DNA of 19,972 bases from Dehalococcoidia bacterium SM23_28_2 (GCA_001303545.1 LJUA01000016.1:1-19972), one strand, 5' to 3'. Shown: positions 1-6,304, numbered from the stretch's first letter. The notes: generated from the letters alone by a model not told the origin. Translations and numbers: made by a program.

Positions 1-569
1 CACAGCTCGAACTCCCGCTCCGTCCACACCTCCACGACGGCCGACTCCCGCCGCCGCCCCGCCGAAGTCGGGGAGGGCTGGATGCCGTACAGCATCTGCA
101 CCTCCTCCGCCGATAGCTGGTAGCGGCTGGCCACCCGCCACACGCGGGTCACGTCGTCGCCCAGCCACCAGACGTAGAGGCCCTGCACGTCCGGCGCCCC
201 GATTCTCACCCGTCGCTCCAAGGGGTCCCAGGTCACCTTGAAGGCGGCGTCGCCCAGGATCGAGCAGTCGATCTCCGTATCGAAGTCCAGTTGCTCCAGG
301 TTGTTGGCGTCCGACACCTCTCGCAGGACGGCCTCCGCCCGTCGGGCCGCCTCGGCGAACTTCAGGCCGCTCATCACATACGACGCCGTCTTGTCGACGA
401 TGCTCTTGGCGTAGTTGAAGATCAGGCGGCGCTCGCGGCGGCGGGCCGGCTCCGGCCATTGGTCTCCCTGGTAGAAGTCCAGGTTGTCGCGATAGGCCTT
501 CAGCCGCCCGAGGTCCAGCCGCGCGAGCTGCTGAGGAAAGGTTAGCGTGTTGCCGGTTGAGCTTCTCAT
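1..569 (-). CDS. Phage portal protein, 3' part cut by window edge
   Basis: Portal proteins form the ring at one capsid vertex through which the terminase pumps DNA. The 189 visible codons begin MRSSTGNTLTFPQQ and continue with YRDNLDFYQGDQWP, a run RRRERRLIFNYAKSIVDK, TASYVMSG and later LGDAAFKVTWDP. This N-terminal pattern (short helical start, 'Y.G.QWP', 'N..K.IVD....Y..G') is what SPP1 gp6-like portals show. The family usually has 400-500 residues, so more than half lies beyond the left edge. The ATG overlaps the stop of the upstream HTH gene as ATGA, so translation is probably coupled. Position after the large terminase is the usual phage order. The family call is from motif recognition only; portal identity is likely, the subfamily less sure. 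Confidence 0.8.
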   Translation of the reverse strand, partial: MRSSTGNTLTFPQQLARLDLGRLKAYRDNLDFYQGDQWPEPARRRERRLIFNYAKSIVDKTASYVMSGLKFAEAARRAEAVLREVSDANNLEQLDFDTEIDCSILGDAAFKVTWDPLERRVRIGAPDVQGLYVWWLGDDVTRVWRVASRYQLSAEEVQMLYGIQPSPTSAGRRRESAVVEVWTEREFEL

Positions 570-844
570 GCTCTCCCCCTTCTCAGTATTCGAAACACAG
601 TGCGGCGGGAGACGCCGTAGCGCCGCGCCAGCGTGTCCACCGAAAGGCCCTGGCGTCGCCGCAGGTGGACGATCTCCCGATCGCGCCTCGAGTTGAAGAT
701 GGCCCGGGCTCCCCCCGGCTTGTCGTAGCGGCAGCGGGGCAGAGGGCAGGTCAGGCAGGAGGCGTAGAGGTCACACCCCTCGTCCCGATAGCGGGTGAAT
801 TCGGGCAGGGCGTCCTGGCGGACAAGGCGCTCGTCCCTTATCAC
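566..844 (-). CDS. Small Cys4 / helix-turn-helix DNA-binding protein in packaging operon
   Basis: The protein has 92 residues. The first half has four cysteines, C24, C30, C33 and C38, in a CDLYASCLTCPLPRC stretch that could bind a metal ion. The second half (about 66-88) reads LSVDTLARRYGVSRRTVFRI, a standard helix-turn-helix of the resolvase/Homeodomain-like type, followed by a basic tail. It is therefore probably a DNA-binding protein. It lies between the large terminase (GTGA overlap at 841-844) and the portal gene (ATGA overlap at 566-569), so it is made together with packaging proteins. Roles I would consider are recognition of the packaging site or regulation of late genes; neither can be proved here. 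The start is GTG at 844. I do not recognise a named family. Confidence 0.72.
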   Translation of the reverse strand: MIRDERLVRQDALPEFTRYRDEGCDLYASCLTCPLPRCRYDKPGGARAIFNSRRDREIVHLRRRQGLSVDTLARRYGVSRRTVFRILRRGRA

Positions 845-2259
845 GCCCGGACTCCCTCCCGCAGGCGACCGCGGGCCGCCCGCGGCCGAACGTGCCGCGC
901 CGCCTCCACCAGCAGGGCCAGGCTCATCAGATAGTCGTCGTGCCCGTGCGAGGGCTCAACGAAGAAGTTCATCGTCCGGCTCGGCCGATAGGCCACACGG
1001 GCTTGCTCCATCTCCCGCCAGAAGCATCGATACTCCGGCGAGCCGTCCTGGGCGTATGCTTTCAGGCGGCCGCCGTTGACCGCCGCCAGCAATTGGTAGC
1101 CCAGCCGCGACTTGCTCTCGCTGGAGAAGCGCACGGGCAGCACCACCTCCGGCCGCAGAGCCGTCGTCAGGAAGCGGGCCACCGTCTCTCCCAGGCCGGT
1201 GGCGTCCACCGCTACCCGCCGCACGTGCCAGACGTGGCCCAGGAGGTCTACCAGCCGCCCGTACAGCAGGTCGTGGCGCTCCCCCCGGAAGGAGTAGTGC
1301 TCCACGACCTCCAGGCGTGGCTCCTGCACCAGCGCATCGCTGGGCGGGAAGACGAGGCGGCCGATGGTGAGGACGGTGGCGTCGTGATGGTCGGCGGCCT
1401 GGCCGGCGCTGGCCTCGCCGCCGATGTCCAGCCCGGCGGCGTACGTCTCGCCCGCCGTCGGCTGGCTCTGGCGGCTGTGCTCGCCCTGGAGCTGCGCTCG
1501 CTGGGAGGGGCTGAAGAGCCTACCGCCGCCGGCGATCGGCTTCAGGCAGTACTGCGTGAGGAACAGGGGATGATTCTCGCCCAGGCGCTGACGTTCTCCC
1601 TCCACGTAGCGGCCGTACGCCGGGTTGCATTCGGCCACCACCTGCCAGTCGTACTGGAAGTGGCGGCGGAGGCCGTCCTTGCGCTCCAGCTCCAGATTGG
1701 TCTCTCTGGCCTGCTCCAGGAGGGTAGAGTCATCCCAGGGAGTGCCGTAGTAGACAATGGTGGCGTTGGCCGTGGCCGCCATGGCCGCCATCGGCCGGAA
1801 CTCCTTGTCGAACTTCTCCTTGTCCACATCCTGGGCCTCGTCCACCTCCAGGAGAAGCTGGGCGGTGTGACCGACGACGTTGCTCTGAGGCTCGGCCGAG
1901 AGGAAGACCTGGCGGGCGTGGCCCACCCGGATGATGTGCCCCTCCTCGCGGGCGCAGACGGCGGTCAGGCCGGCCTGGCCCAGGCGGGACCACAGCCGGC
2001 GCATGCTGATGCGGGCCTGCGGCTGGAAGGTGGGCGCGCACTTGATGGCGTCCGCGTTCCAGCCCATGTGGGCGGTCAGCAGCAGAAGCTCCAGTTGGGC
2101 CGATAGCTCGTTCTTGCCCGCCTGGCGAGCCATCATCACCGAGATGCTTTGGCCCTGCCCCTGGAAGACGCTGCGGGCGATAGCCTGCCCTGCTTCCACC
2201 TGATACGGCCGCAGGCGATGGCGCGGTCCCATTGCGTACTTGCTCCCCCTTTTCATCAC
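841..2259 (-). CDS. Phage terminase large subunit (ATPase-nuclease)
   Basis: This is the motor that translocates and cuts DNA during phage head filling. The 472-residue protein has the expected two domains. In the N-terminal ATPase domain there is a Walker A-like RQAGKNE at 45-51, a Walker B LLLEVDEAQD at about 135-144 with the catalytic D/E pair, and a YGTP coupling motif at 171-174. In the C-terminal RNase H-like nuclease domain acidic residues occur at the expected places: D278 (GLDIG), D352 (VDATG) and D441/D442 (HDDYLMSL). Length and motif order agree with an intact enzyme. The start is GTG at 2259, overlapping the upstream stop; ATG at 2256 directly after it is equally possible. No strong Shine-Dalgarno is present, so translational coupling is likely. 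Confidence 0.93.
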   Translation of the reverse strand: MMKRGSKYAMGPRHRLRPYQVEAGQAIARSVFQGQGQSISVMMARQAGKNELSAQLELLLLTAHMGWNADAIKCAPTFQPQARISMRRLWSRLGQAGLTAVCAREEGHIIRVGHARQVFLSAEPQSNVVGHTAQLLLEVDEAQDVDKEKFDKEFRPMAAMAATANATIVYYGTPWDDSTLLEQARETNLELERKDGLRRHFQYDWQVVAECNPAYGRYVEGERQRLGENHPLFLTQYCLKPIAGGGRLFSPSQRAQLQGEHSRQSQPTAGETYAAGLDIGGEASAGQAADHHDATVLTIGRLVFPPSDALVQEPRLEVVEHYSFRGERHDLLYGRLVDLLGHVWHVRRVAVDATGLGETVARFLTTALRPEVVLPVRFSSESKSRLGYQLLAAVNGGRLKAYAQDGSPEYRCFWREMEQARVAYRPSRTMNFFVEPSHGHDDYLMSLALLVEAARHVRPRAARGRLREGVRA

Positions 2260-2486
2260 TGAATGAGTTTGATGATCAGCTGGGTCAGCACTGTCCCTGC
2301 CGCCAGAAAGATCAGACCGTTGACCCGCCCCTTGATCTCGCCGACCTGCTGTTCCAGGTGGCGCAGTCGCTCCTCGACCACCGCCCGGAAGGAGTCGCCA
2401 CCCTTCGGCCTGGTGCCCTCCTTCTCCTGGGCTGCCCGCTGGCGGCGGCGGAACGCGGCCAGGGCTCTCTCCAGCCTGCTAGTCAT
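2256..2486 (-). CDS. Small coiled-coil protein with C-terminal membrane anchor (XhlA/holin-associated-like)
   Basis: The likely product is 76 residues starting MTSRLERALAAF. Residues about 30-55 (RAVVEERLRHLEQQVGEIKG) form a predicted coiled coil, followed by one hydrophobic segment, GLIFLAAGTVLTQLIIKLIQ, that ends the protein. This layout resembles XhlA-type hemolysin/holin-associated phage proteins, which work with a holin and endolysin in lysis. Its position between a small-terminase-like gene and the large terminase is unusual for a lysis gene, so another membrane-linked role is possible. I chose the ATG at 2486 rather than an upstream one because it overlaps the preceding stop by only 8 bases and the extra N-terminal residues would be a shadow of the upstream gene. 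Function is inferred. Confidence 0.62.
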   Translation of the reverse strand: MTSRLERALAAFRRRQRAAQEKEGTRPKGGDSFRAVVEERLRHLEQQVGEIKGRVNGLIFLAAGTVLTQLIIKLIQ

Positions 2487-2817
2487 CGTGGGGGAAGCCC
2501 TCCGGGTAGAGGGCAGTGCCGATCCCCTGCACCACCCCCGCAATGCTGTCCGACAGATCCCGCTGGGCCTTGGGCGACAGGCGGTACCTGGCGGCCACCG
2601 CCTTCACCAGAAGGTCGACGCCCTTGGCGATCAGTTGCATGTCCTCGGGGCGTTCTTCCAGCGCTTCCTTCAGTCTTACGCGCAGCAGGGCGATCTCCTC
2701 GTCCAGCCCTTCCATCTCGCGCGCCCACTTCCACTTCTCGGCCTCGGTGAGAGACTGTCGGTAGAAGTCCTCCGGTTGGCGGAGCCGTCGCCGACCCTTT
2801 CTAGGGGTGCCGGCCAT
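2479..2817 (-). CDS. Small terminase subunit-like protein
   Basis: The product is 112 residues starting MAGTPRKGRRRLRQPEDFY. It has a basic N-terminus that could touch DNA, then mostly charged helical sequence: EKWKWAREMEGLDEEIALLR, ALEERPEDMQLIAKGVDLLV, and KAVAARYRLSPKAQRDL. Phage small terminase-associated proteins often look like this (a basic start, 'EIA.LR..L', then a helical oligomerisation region), and it lies two genes before the large terminase, so I call it small terminase-like. No clear helix-turn-helix is visible. The ATG at 2817 is preceded by a GAGGGGGG ribosome site. It overlaps the upstream gene by 17 bases and the next gene by 8. Sequence similarity to a defined family is not certain. 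Confidence 0.55.
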   Translation of the reverse strand: MAGTPRKGRRRLRQPEDFYRQSLTEAEKWKWAREMEGLDEEIALLRVRLKEALEERPEDMQLIAKGVDLLVKAVAARYRLSPKAQRDLSDSIAGVVQGIGTALYPEGFPHDD

Positions 2818-3007
2818 GGCCAGACCCCCCTCTGCGGGATGAGGACAAGCTTCCTCGGTCTTCAGCGGAGAGCACCTCCAGCAGGCCGTAGATGGCATCA
2901 GGAGGAAGCTTGGCCGCCGCCCGGCAGACCCCCAGCGATAGATAGAGCGCGGTCAGCTCCCACTGTTTGCGTTCGATGGCTAGGGCCAAGGCTGACATCT
3001 CTTTCAT
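2801..3007 (-). CDS. Hypothetical 68-aa protein of the packaging operon
   Basis: The product begins MKEMSALALAIERKQWELTA and contains a helical stretch with YLSLGVCRAAAKLPPDAIYG followed by LLEVLSAEDRG and a Ser/Arg/Gly-rich tail. I do not recognise a family. It looks real because its ATG overlaps the upstream stop as ATGA (3004-3007), it continues the string of overlapping genes, and its length is covered by no better reading frame. The tail (last 6 codons) overlaps the start of the small-terminase-like gene, and the ribosome site of that gene lies inside it. Confidence 0.6.
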   Translation of the reverse strand: MKEMSALALAIERKQWELTALYLSLGVCRAAAKLPPDAIYGLLEVLSAEDRGSLSSSRRGGSGHGRHP

Positions 3008-3348
3008 TCCTCTCGATCGCCTCTATCGTTGAGAGCACGCAACACCAGCAGGGAGATAAAGAGCGTTCCCAGGAAGGGAAGCGAGCGGGCCAGCAGCCAG
3101 GGGCAGGGGGAGAGGAAGGGCGTCTCGCCGCGCCAGCCCAGGCGATAGGTGGTGTACAAGGCCGAGAGGTAGAGGCTCTCCGCCGAAGCCCCGGCGTTCA
3201 CCAGGGCCAGGGCAGCGGCCCCGACGCGCCTGGAGATGGTCTCCTGACGCCGCAGCAGATACAGGAGAAAGTAGAGGGCATTGAAGCCCCCGCAGACGGC
3301 GGTGGTCAGGTCCTGGGCCACCACCAACGCATCGCCAAGACCGTCCAC
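3004..3348 (-). CDS. Small multi-spanning membrane protein, first gene of the packaging operon
   Basis: From the preferred GTG start the product has 114 residues and about three hydrophobic segments: near 8-30 (AVCGGFNALYFLLYLL), near 45-65 (ALALVNAGASAESLYL, weaker) and near 88-106 (LLARSLPFLGTLFISLLVL). It ends with a charged DRGDREE tail. It could be a holin or another small phage membrane protein, but no holin family is recognised. GTG at 3348 is preferred because GGGAGG lies 5 bases upstream; an in-frame TTG at 3369 would add 7 residues. It is the first gene after the SOS-box promoter at 3451-3479, with a leader of roughly 95 bases. Confidence 0.62.
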   Translation of the reverse strand: MDGLGDALVVAQDLTTAVCGGFNALYFLLYLLRRQETISRRVGAAALALVNAGASAESLYLSALYTTYRLGWRGETPFLSPCPWLLARSLPFLGTLFISLLVLRALNDRGDREE

Positions 3349-3450
3349 TAATGCCTCCCATGGCCACAATGGCCGCCAATCCTGGAGTCACGGTTGGGTT
3401 CCCTTTCGTGGTCTGAGTAGCCAGCGCCGAAGATCCTGCTGGCAGGGCCG

Positions 3451-3479
3451 AGAATAGAACATGCGTTCTTCCCTGTCAA
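3451..3479 (-). promoter_or_regulatory. Sigma70-type promoter of the packaging operon
   Basis: Read on the minus strand, TTGACA (3474-3479) is followed by a 17-base spacer and TATTCT (3451-3456). The -35 is perfect, the spacing ideal and the -10 matches five of six. Transcription would start near 3444, about 95 bases before the first gene of the packaging operon. Confidence 0.82.
3456..3469 (-). promoter_or_regulatory. LexA/SOS box in the promoter spacer
   Basis: The spacer holds AGAACGCATGTTCT, a perfect palindrome with 5-base arms around GCAT. Its core GAAC-GCAT-GTTC fits the Gram-positive LexA (DinR) consensus CGAAC-RNRY-GTTYC, including the RNRY centre. Lying between -35 and -10, a bound repressor would block RNA polymerase. 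Binding by this organism's LexA is inferred; no lexA gene is in the window. Confidence 0.72.
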
Positions 3480-3584
3480 GGGGAGACGGTCACTGTCGGA
3501 GGTGCGGGTGAATTGGAGAAATGTTTTGCGGCGAATAGGGGATGTATCTGTGGATGCGAAAGGTCATGTAACGTGACAAGTACT

Positions 3585-3655
3585 CAGGCGTCTATAGGGT
3601 GTGGGGTATTGGGTACCCAAGCCCATACCGAGCTCACATGCCGCCCTAGCGCCTG
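3585..3655 (+). ncRNA. Strongly structured leader element upstream of the TasA-like gene
   Basis: CAGGCG (3585-3590) pairs with CGCCTG (3650-3655), and TAGGG (3595-3599) with CCCTA (3644-3648), across an asymmetric internal loop. Inside is a hairpin in which GGTA-T-TGGG (3605-3613) pairs with CCCATACC (3622-3629). The inner segment can instead form the palindrome TTGGGTACCCAA (3609-3620). This lies about 150 bases before the TasA-like start and belongs to no gene. The strand is assumed from the neighbouring plus-strand gene. It matches no riboswitch class I know; the function is unknown. Confidence 0.45.
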
Positions 3656-3682
3656 TAAGGGAAAGGAGGGATAGCGCAGGGC

Positions 3683-3724
3683 ATGAAGCCTCTACGCCTG
3701 CAAAGGAGATTCCTGTTCTACTAA
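3683..3724 (+). CDS. Possible 13-residue leader peptide
   Basis: A short frame ATG...TAA encodes MKPLRLQRRFLFY. An AAAGGAGGG ribosome site starts at 3662, with 13 bases between GGAGG and the ATG, slightly long. The stop ends one base before the 5' arm of the stem that covers the ribosome site of the TasA-like gene, so a ribosome on this frame would stop that stem forming. Arg-rich content is the only feature of the peptide. The call is tentative. Confidence 0.3.
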   Translation: MKPLRLQRRFLFY

Positions 3725-3725
3725 C

Positions 3726-3807
3726 ACCTGTTTCCCCATGGTCGGCCGGCCCGAAGATGGGGTAGATCCGGTCCGTGCCGTCAGTTGCTTTCCAATGGGG
3801 AAAAGGT
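3726..3807 (+). promoter_or_regulatory. Stem that sequesters the ribosome site of the TasA-like gene, with alternative pairing
   Basis: ACCT (3726-3729) plus TTTCCCCAT (3731-3739) can pair with ATGGGGAAA (3795-3803) plus AGGT (3804-3807), giving 13 base pairs with one bulged G. This buries the AAAAGG ribosome site at 3801-3806. CCCCAT (3734-3739) can instead pair with ATGGGG at 3757-3762, which would free it. The two forms exclude each other, as in translational switches. Pairing is seen directly; regulation is inferred. Confidence 0.45.
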
Positions 3808-3816
3808 ATGGAGAGA

Positions 3817-4407
3817 ATGAGAGACGTATCTCGGAAACACATTTCGCGCATCCTGGTCGTGCTGCTTCTCGTGGGATTGGTAGCAGCCAGTCTTGGGGTG
3901 GCAAGCAATGCCATTTGGACGGACAGCGAAGACGTTGATGCCAACGTCTTTTCCACAGGAACGCTGGACATATCGACCAATCCGACCACCGCTCTCGTCA
4001 CCTACAGCGACATGGCGCCCGGTGACAGCACCGGTGGTCAGTCGCTCACCGTCTCCAACGCTGGCGGCCTGGATCTGCGCTATGCCGTGACCATGACCGC
4101 CGACAACACCGATAGCAAGGGCCTGTACGCCGAGCTGGACCTAACCATCAGGGAAGAGGGCACCGACTGCACGACCTTCGATGGGACGGTGCTCTACGGG
4201 CCCGACCTGCCTTTCTTGCTCACTGGCGACCTCATCGGCGACCCCACCCAGGGCGCAGACACAGGCGACCGGACCCTGACGGCATCAAACAGCGAGGTTC
4301 TCTGCTTCAAGGTGGACCTGCCGATCGATGCCCCCAACAGCGTCCAGGGCGCCTCTACCACGGCTGTCTTCACCTTCGAGGCTGAGCAGACCGATAACAA
4401 CCCGTAG
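3817..4407 (+). CDS. TasA/camelysin-like exported protein with SipW-type signal peptide
   Basis: TasA and camelysin (peptidase M73 family) are exported proteins that build extracellular fibres and need the signal peptidase SipW. From the ATG at 3817 the product starts MRDVSRKHISRILVV, with a hydrophobic core of about 20 residues and then SNAIWTDSEDVDANVFSTG, the 'W/F-T/S-D-x-E...N.F.tGTLDI' pattern found just after the SipW cleavage site. The rest is beta-rich and acidic with YSDMAPGD, QSLTVSNAGGLDLRYAVTM and VFTFEAEQTDNNP, matching the 'PGd......V.N.G.l...y.v' core of the family. The ATG at 3808 and a GTG at 3775 are alternative starts; 3817 is preferred because AAAAGG is 10 bases upstream. 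Its partner peptidase is 158 bases downstream. The family call is strong, fibre formation is inferred. Confidence 0.85.
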   Translation: MRDVSRKHISRILVVLLLVGLVAASLGVASNAIWTDSEDVDANVFSTGTLDISTNPTTALVTYSDMAPGDSTGGQSLTVSNAGGLDLRYAVTMTADNTDSKGLYAELDLTIREEGTDCTTFDGTVLYGPDLPFLLTGDLIGDPTQGADTGDRTLTASNSEVLCFKVDLPIDAPNSVQGASTTAVFTFEAEQTDNNP

Positions 4408-4518
4408 CGGCTGGCCCCAAGGCGCAGACGAGCAGGAAGACCCCGGCTGGCCCAGGGCCTATACGATGGCGCGGCGATGACGTTCCCCAAACCTGGCCAT
4501 TACTGGCACGAGGGTTCT

Positions 4519-4537
4519 GCCTGCCGGTTAGGCAGGC
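4519..4537 (+). repeat. Perfect hairpin between the TasA-like and signal peptidase genes
   Basis: GCCTGCC (4519-4525) and GGCAGGC (4531-4537) form a 7-base-pair stem with loop GGTTA. No T-run follows, so it is not a typical intrinsic terminator. It may limit read-through or stabilise the mRNA end. A related sequence (TGCCTGCCGACAGGCA) occurs at 7321-7336. Confidence 0.5.
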
Positions 4538-4565
4538 TGACAGGATTCGTTGTAAGGAAGCAGCC

Positions 4566-5147
4566 TTGAGCGGCAGATCGCTGCCCGTCTCCCCGCTGGG
4601 GGTCGCGGCCAAAGAACGGGAAGCCCGCGTCTGGCCGAGGCGGCTCCTGGACATTGTGGGCTACCTCGCCCTCGCGCTCTGCCTGGCGCTGCTGGGCTCG
4701 CTCCTGACGGTGGCCGCCACCAACCTGCTGGGCTACCAGAGCTACATCATCTACAGCGGCAGCATGGATCCCACCGTCAAAGTCGGGTCGCTGTTGCTGA
4801 CCCGGCCGGTAGACGTCGAGAACCTGCAGGTGGGTGACGTCATCACCTATCGCTCCCCGGGAAACCACACCACCCTCACCCACCGCATAGTGAGCATCCG
4901 CCAGGAGGACGGCGAGTTGGCATTCCAGACCAAGGGCGACGCCAGCCTGGAGCCTGACCCTCGCGAAATCATCCTGCGCGGTCAAGTGTCCAAGATGGCC
5001 TTTGACATCCCCTACCTGGGCTATGTGGTCGATTTCGCCAAGAGCATCCAGGGCATCGTCTTGTTCTTGGTGGTGCCCGCCGCTGGCCTGCTGCTCATAC
5101 AGGCGGGCAAAACTTGGAAGGCGCGCGCCAGCAGGGGGGTGCAATGA
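4566..5147 (+). CDS. sipW: SipW-like type I signal peptidase
   Basis: This membrane serine protease removes signal peptides from TasA-like proteins. The 193-residue product has a transmembrane segment at about 28-53, then YSGSMDPTVKVGSLLLTRP with the catalytic Ser66, and TLTHRIVSI with His106. The base is His rather than Lys, which places it in the archaeal/ER/SipW group and not with LepB. QTKGDASLEPDP is the conserved C-terminal box with acidic residues, and a second membrane helix lies at about 165-183 (GIVLFLVVPAAGLLLIQAG). The start is TTG at 4566, chosen because AAGGAAG lies 5 bases upstream. It sits between two genes whose products carry SipW-type signals, which supports the specificity. 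Confidence 0.92.
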   Translation: MSGRSLPVSPLGVAAKEREARVWPRRLLDIVGYLALALCLALLGSLLTVAATNLLGYQSYIIYSGSMDPTVKVGSLLLTRPVDVENLQVGDVITYRSPGNHTTLTHRIVSIRQEDGELAFQTKGDASLEPDPREIILRGQVSKMAFDIPYLGYVVDFAKSIQGIVLFLVVPAAGLLLIQAGKTWKARASRGVQ

Positions 5148-5242
5148 GGCATGGCCGACCGCCGACCTTCCGATAGGCGAGCATATCGGCTGGCCACACC
5201 GCCTTGGCGTCCCGAGCGAGGTGGGCACTGAGGCGTGGTAGG

Positions 5243-6304
5243 ATGACTACGCTGCGTCTTCGCTTTGGCCTGGGGTGGCTGCTGCTCCTGGCCCTCGTGG
5301 ACGGAGTTCTGATAGCGGTTTTCAGCGCGGGCGTCGCGCTTGCCCTGTTCACTGACGTCTTCGACAACACCGACAATGCCTTCGGTACCGATACCCTGAA
5401 CCCTCCCACCGGCCTGACTGCCAGCGTCGTGGGCAGCGACATCCAGCTCGACTGGACGCCCACCGCAGACACCTATGCCACAGGCTACGAGGTGCAGCGG
5501 GGCACCGGCTCCGGCGGGCCGTACGGCGAAATCGGCACTGTAACCCCATATGGCGCCACCACTTACACCGACGACACCGTCGTCCCGGGCACTCGCTACT
5601 ACTACGTGCTGCAAACCTACTTTCAGAACTGGCTGAGCGTGTACAGCAACGAGGTTTCAGCGTCAGTGATCGCTTTCCGTGCGGGGGCGTCGGCAGGTGC
5701 CCCGTCGGGTACGCTGAGCCTAACGATTAACAAGCCATCCGGGACGGTGGAGGGGGACGTTATGATCGCATCGATCGCCGTGCGCCCGGATACGGCCGCG
5801 ATCACGGAGCCTGCTGACTGGGCGCTGGTTCGGCGAGTGGACAATGCGAACCCCAATGCGAACTCGCTGGCGGTTTACTACAAGGTGGCCGGGGCGAGCG
5901 AGCCGGCGGACTACACTTGGACGTTCTCCACATCTACCGGCTCGGCGGGCGGCATCCAGAGCTTCTTGGGCGTCGACCAGGGCAACCCTATCAACGTGGA
6001 GAACGGGCAAAACACCGCGAGCGGCCTGACGCACGCCACACCGAGCGTGAACACCACGGTGACCAATACGATGCTCGTCACTTCGCACGCCTTTACCAGC
6101 TCGGCTACGTGGACGCCGCCCGGTGGCATGACGGAGGCCTTCGACGCGGCCAGCGTAGCCGTTCCCTCCGCGGCTGGTATCTCCATCGAAGGCAACTACG
6201 TGATACAGGTCGCTGCTGATGCAACAGGTGCCAAGACAGCGACCGCCAGCAACGACGCCGATGTCGGTAACGCCCACATCCTCGCCCTCAAGCCGGCACC
6301 GTAA
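5243..6304 (+). CDS. Exported protein with SipW-type signal, FnIII-like domain and beta-sandwich domain
   Basis: From the ATG at 5243 the product has 353 residues. A hydrophobic leader (about 8-36, LGWLLLLALVDGVLIAVF) is followed by ALFTDVFDNTDNAFGTDTL, similar in layout to the post-cleavage region of the TasA-like protein upstream. Residues about 54-138 form a fibronectin type III-like domain (PPTGLTASVVGSDIQLDWTP, YEVQRG, YYYVLQTYF). The remaining 200 residues read as a beta-sandwich with GDVMIASIAVRPD, PADWALVRRVDN, LAVYYKVAGASEPADYTWTF and IQSFLGVDQGNPIN, a module I recognise from exported Chloroflexota and phage-related proteins but cannot name. GAGG lies 9 bases before this start. It likely forms part of the cell surface and is probably cleaved by the neighbouring peptidase. 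Confidence 0.78.
   Translation: MTTLRLRFGLGWLLLLALVDGVLIAVFSAGVALALFTDVFDNTDNAFGTDTLNPPTGLTASVVGSDIQLDWTPTADTYATGYEVQRGTGSGGPYGEIGTVTPYGATTYTDDTVVPGTRYYYVLQTYFQNWLSVYSNEVSASVIAFRAGASAGAPSGTLSLTINKPSGTVEGDVMIASIAVRPDTAAITEPADWALVRRVDNANPNANSLAVYYKVAGASEPADYTWTFSTSTGSAGGIQSFLGVDQGNPINVENGQNTASGLTHATPSVNTTVTNTMLVTSHAFTSSATWTPPGGMTEAFDAASVAVPSAAGISIEGNYVIQVAADATGAKTATASNDADVGNAHILALKPAP

Noticed and set aside
892..2106. A 404-codon open frame on the plus strand
   Set aside because: It lies antisense to the large terminase, whose motifs are clear. The translation is low in complexity (Val, Gly, Arg, His rich) and typical of shadow frames in high-GC DNA.
2263..3351. A 362-codon plus-strand frame opposite the small packaging genes
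   Set aside because: No ribosome site or domain, and composition of a shadow frame. The minus-strand genes have overlapping starts and stops that make a coherent operon.
3023..3391. A minus-strand frame starting GTG at 3391 with AAAGGGA nearby
   Set aside because: Its translation is Pro/Gly/Arg-rich and out of frame with the hydrophobic protein at 3004-3348, which ends in an ATGA overlap and has a better ribosome site.
3661..3710. Resemblance to a c-di-GMP-I riboswitch (GCGCAGGGCA and GCAAAGG)
   Set aside because: The GAAA tetraloop, the ACGCAAAGCC block and the two-helix layout are missing, so the similarity is only in short words.
3564..4001. A 145-codon minus-strand frame over the TasA-like leader
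   Set aside because: It runs antisense to the signal peptide of a recognised protein and across the folded leader element; no ribosome site.
4500..5228. Antisense frame across the signal peptidase gene
   Set aside because: The plus strand shows Ser66, His106 and membrane helices; the minus frame has no recognisable domain.
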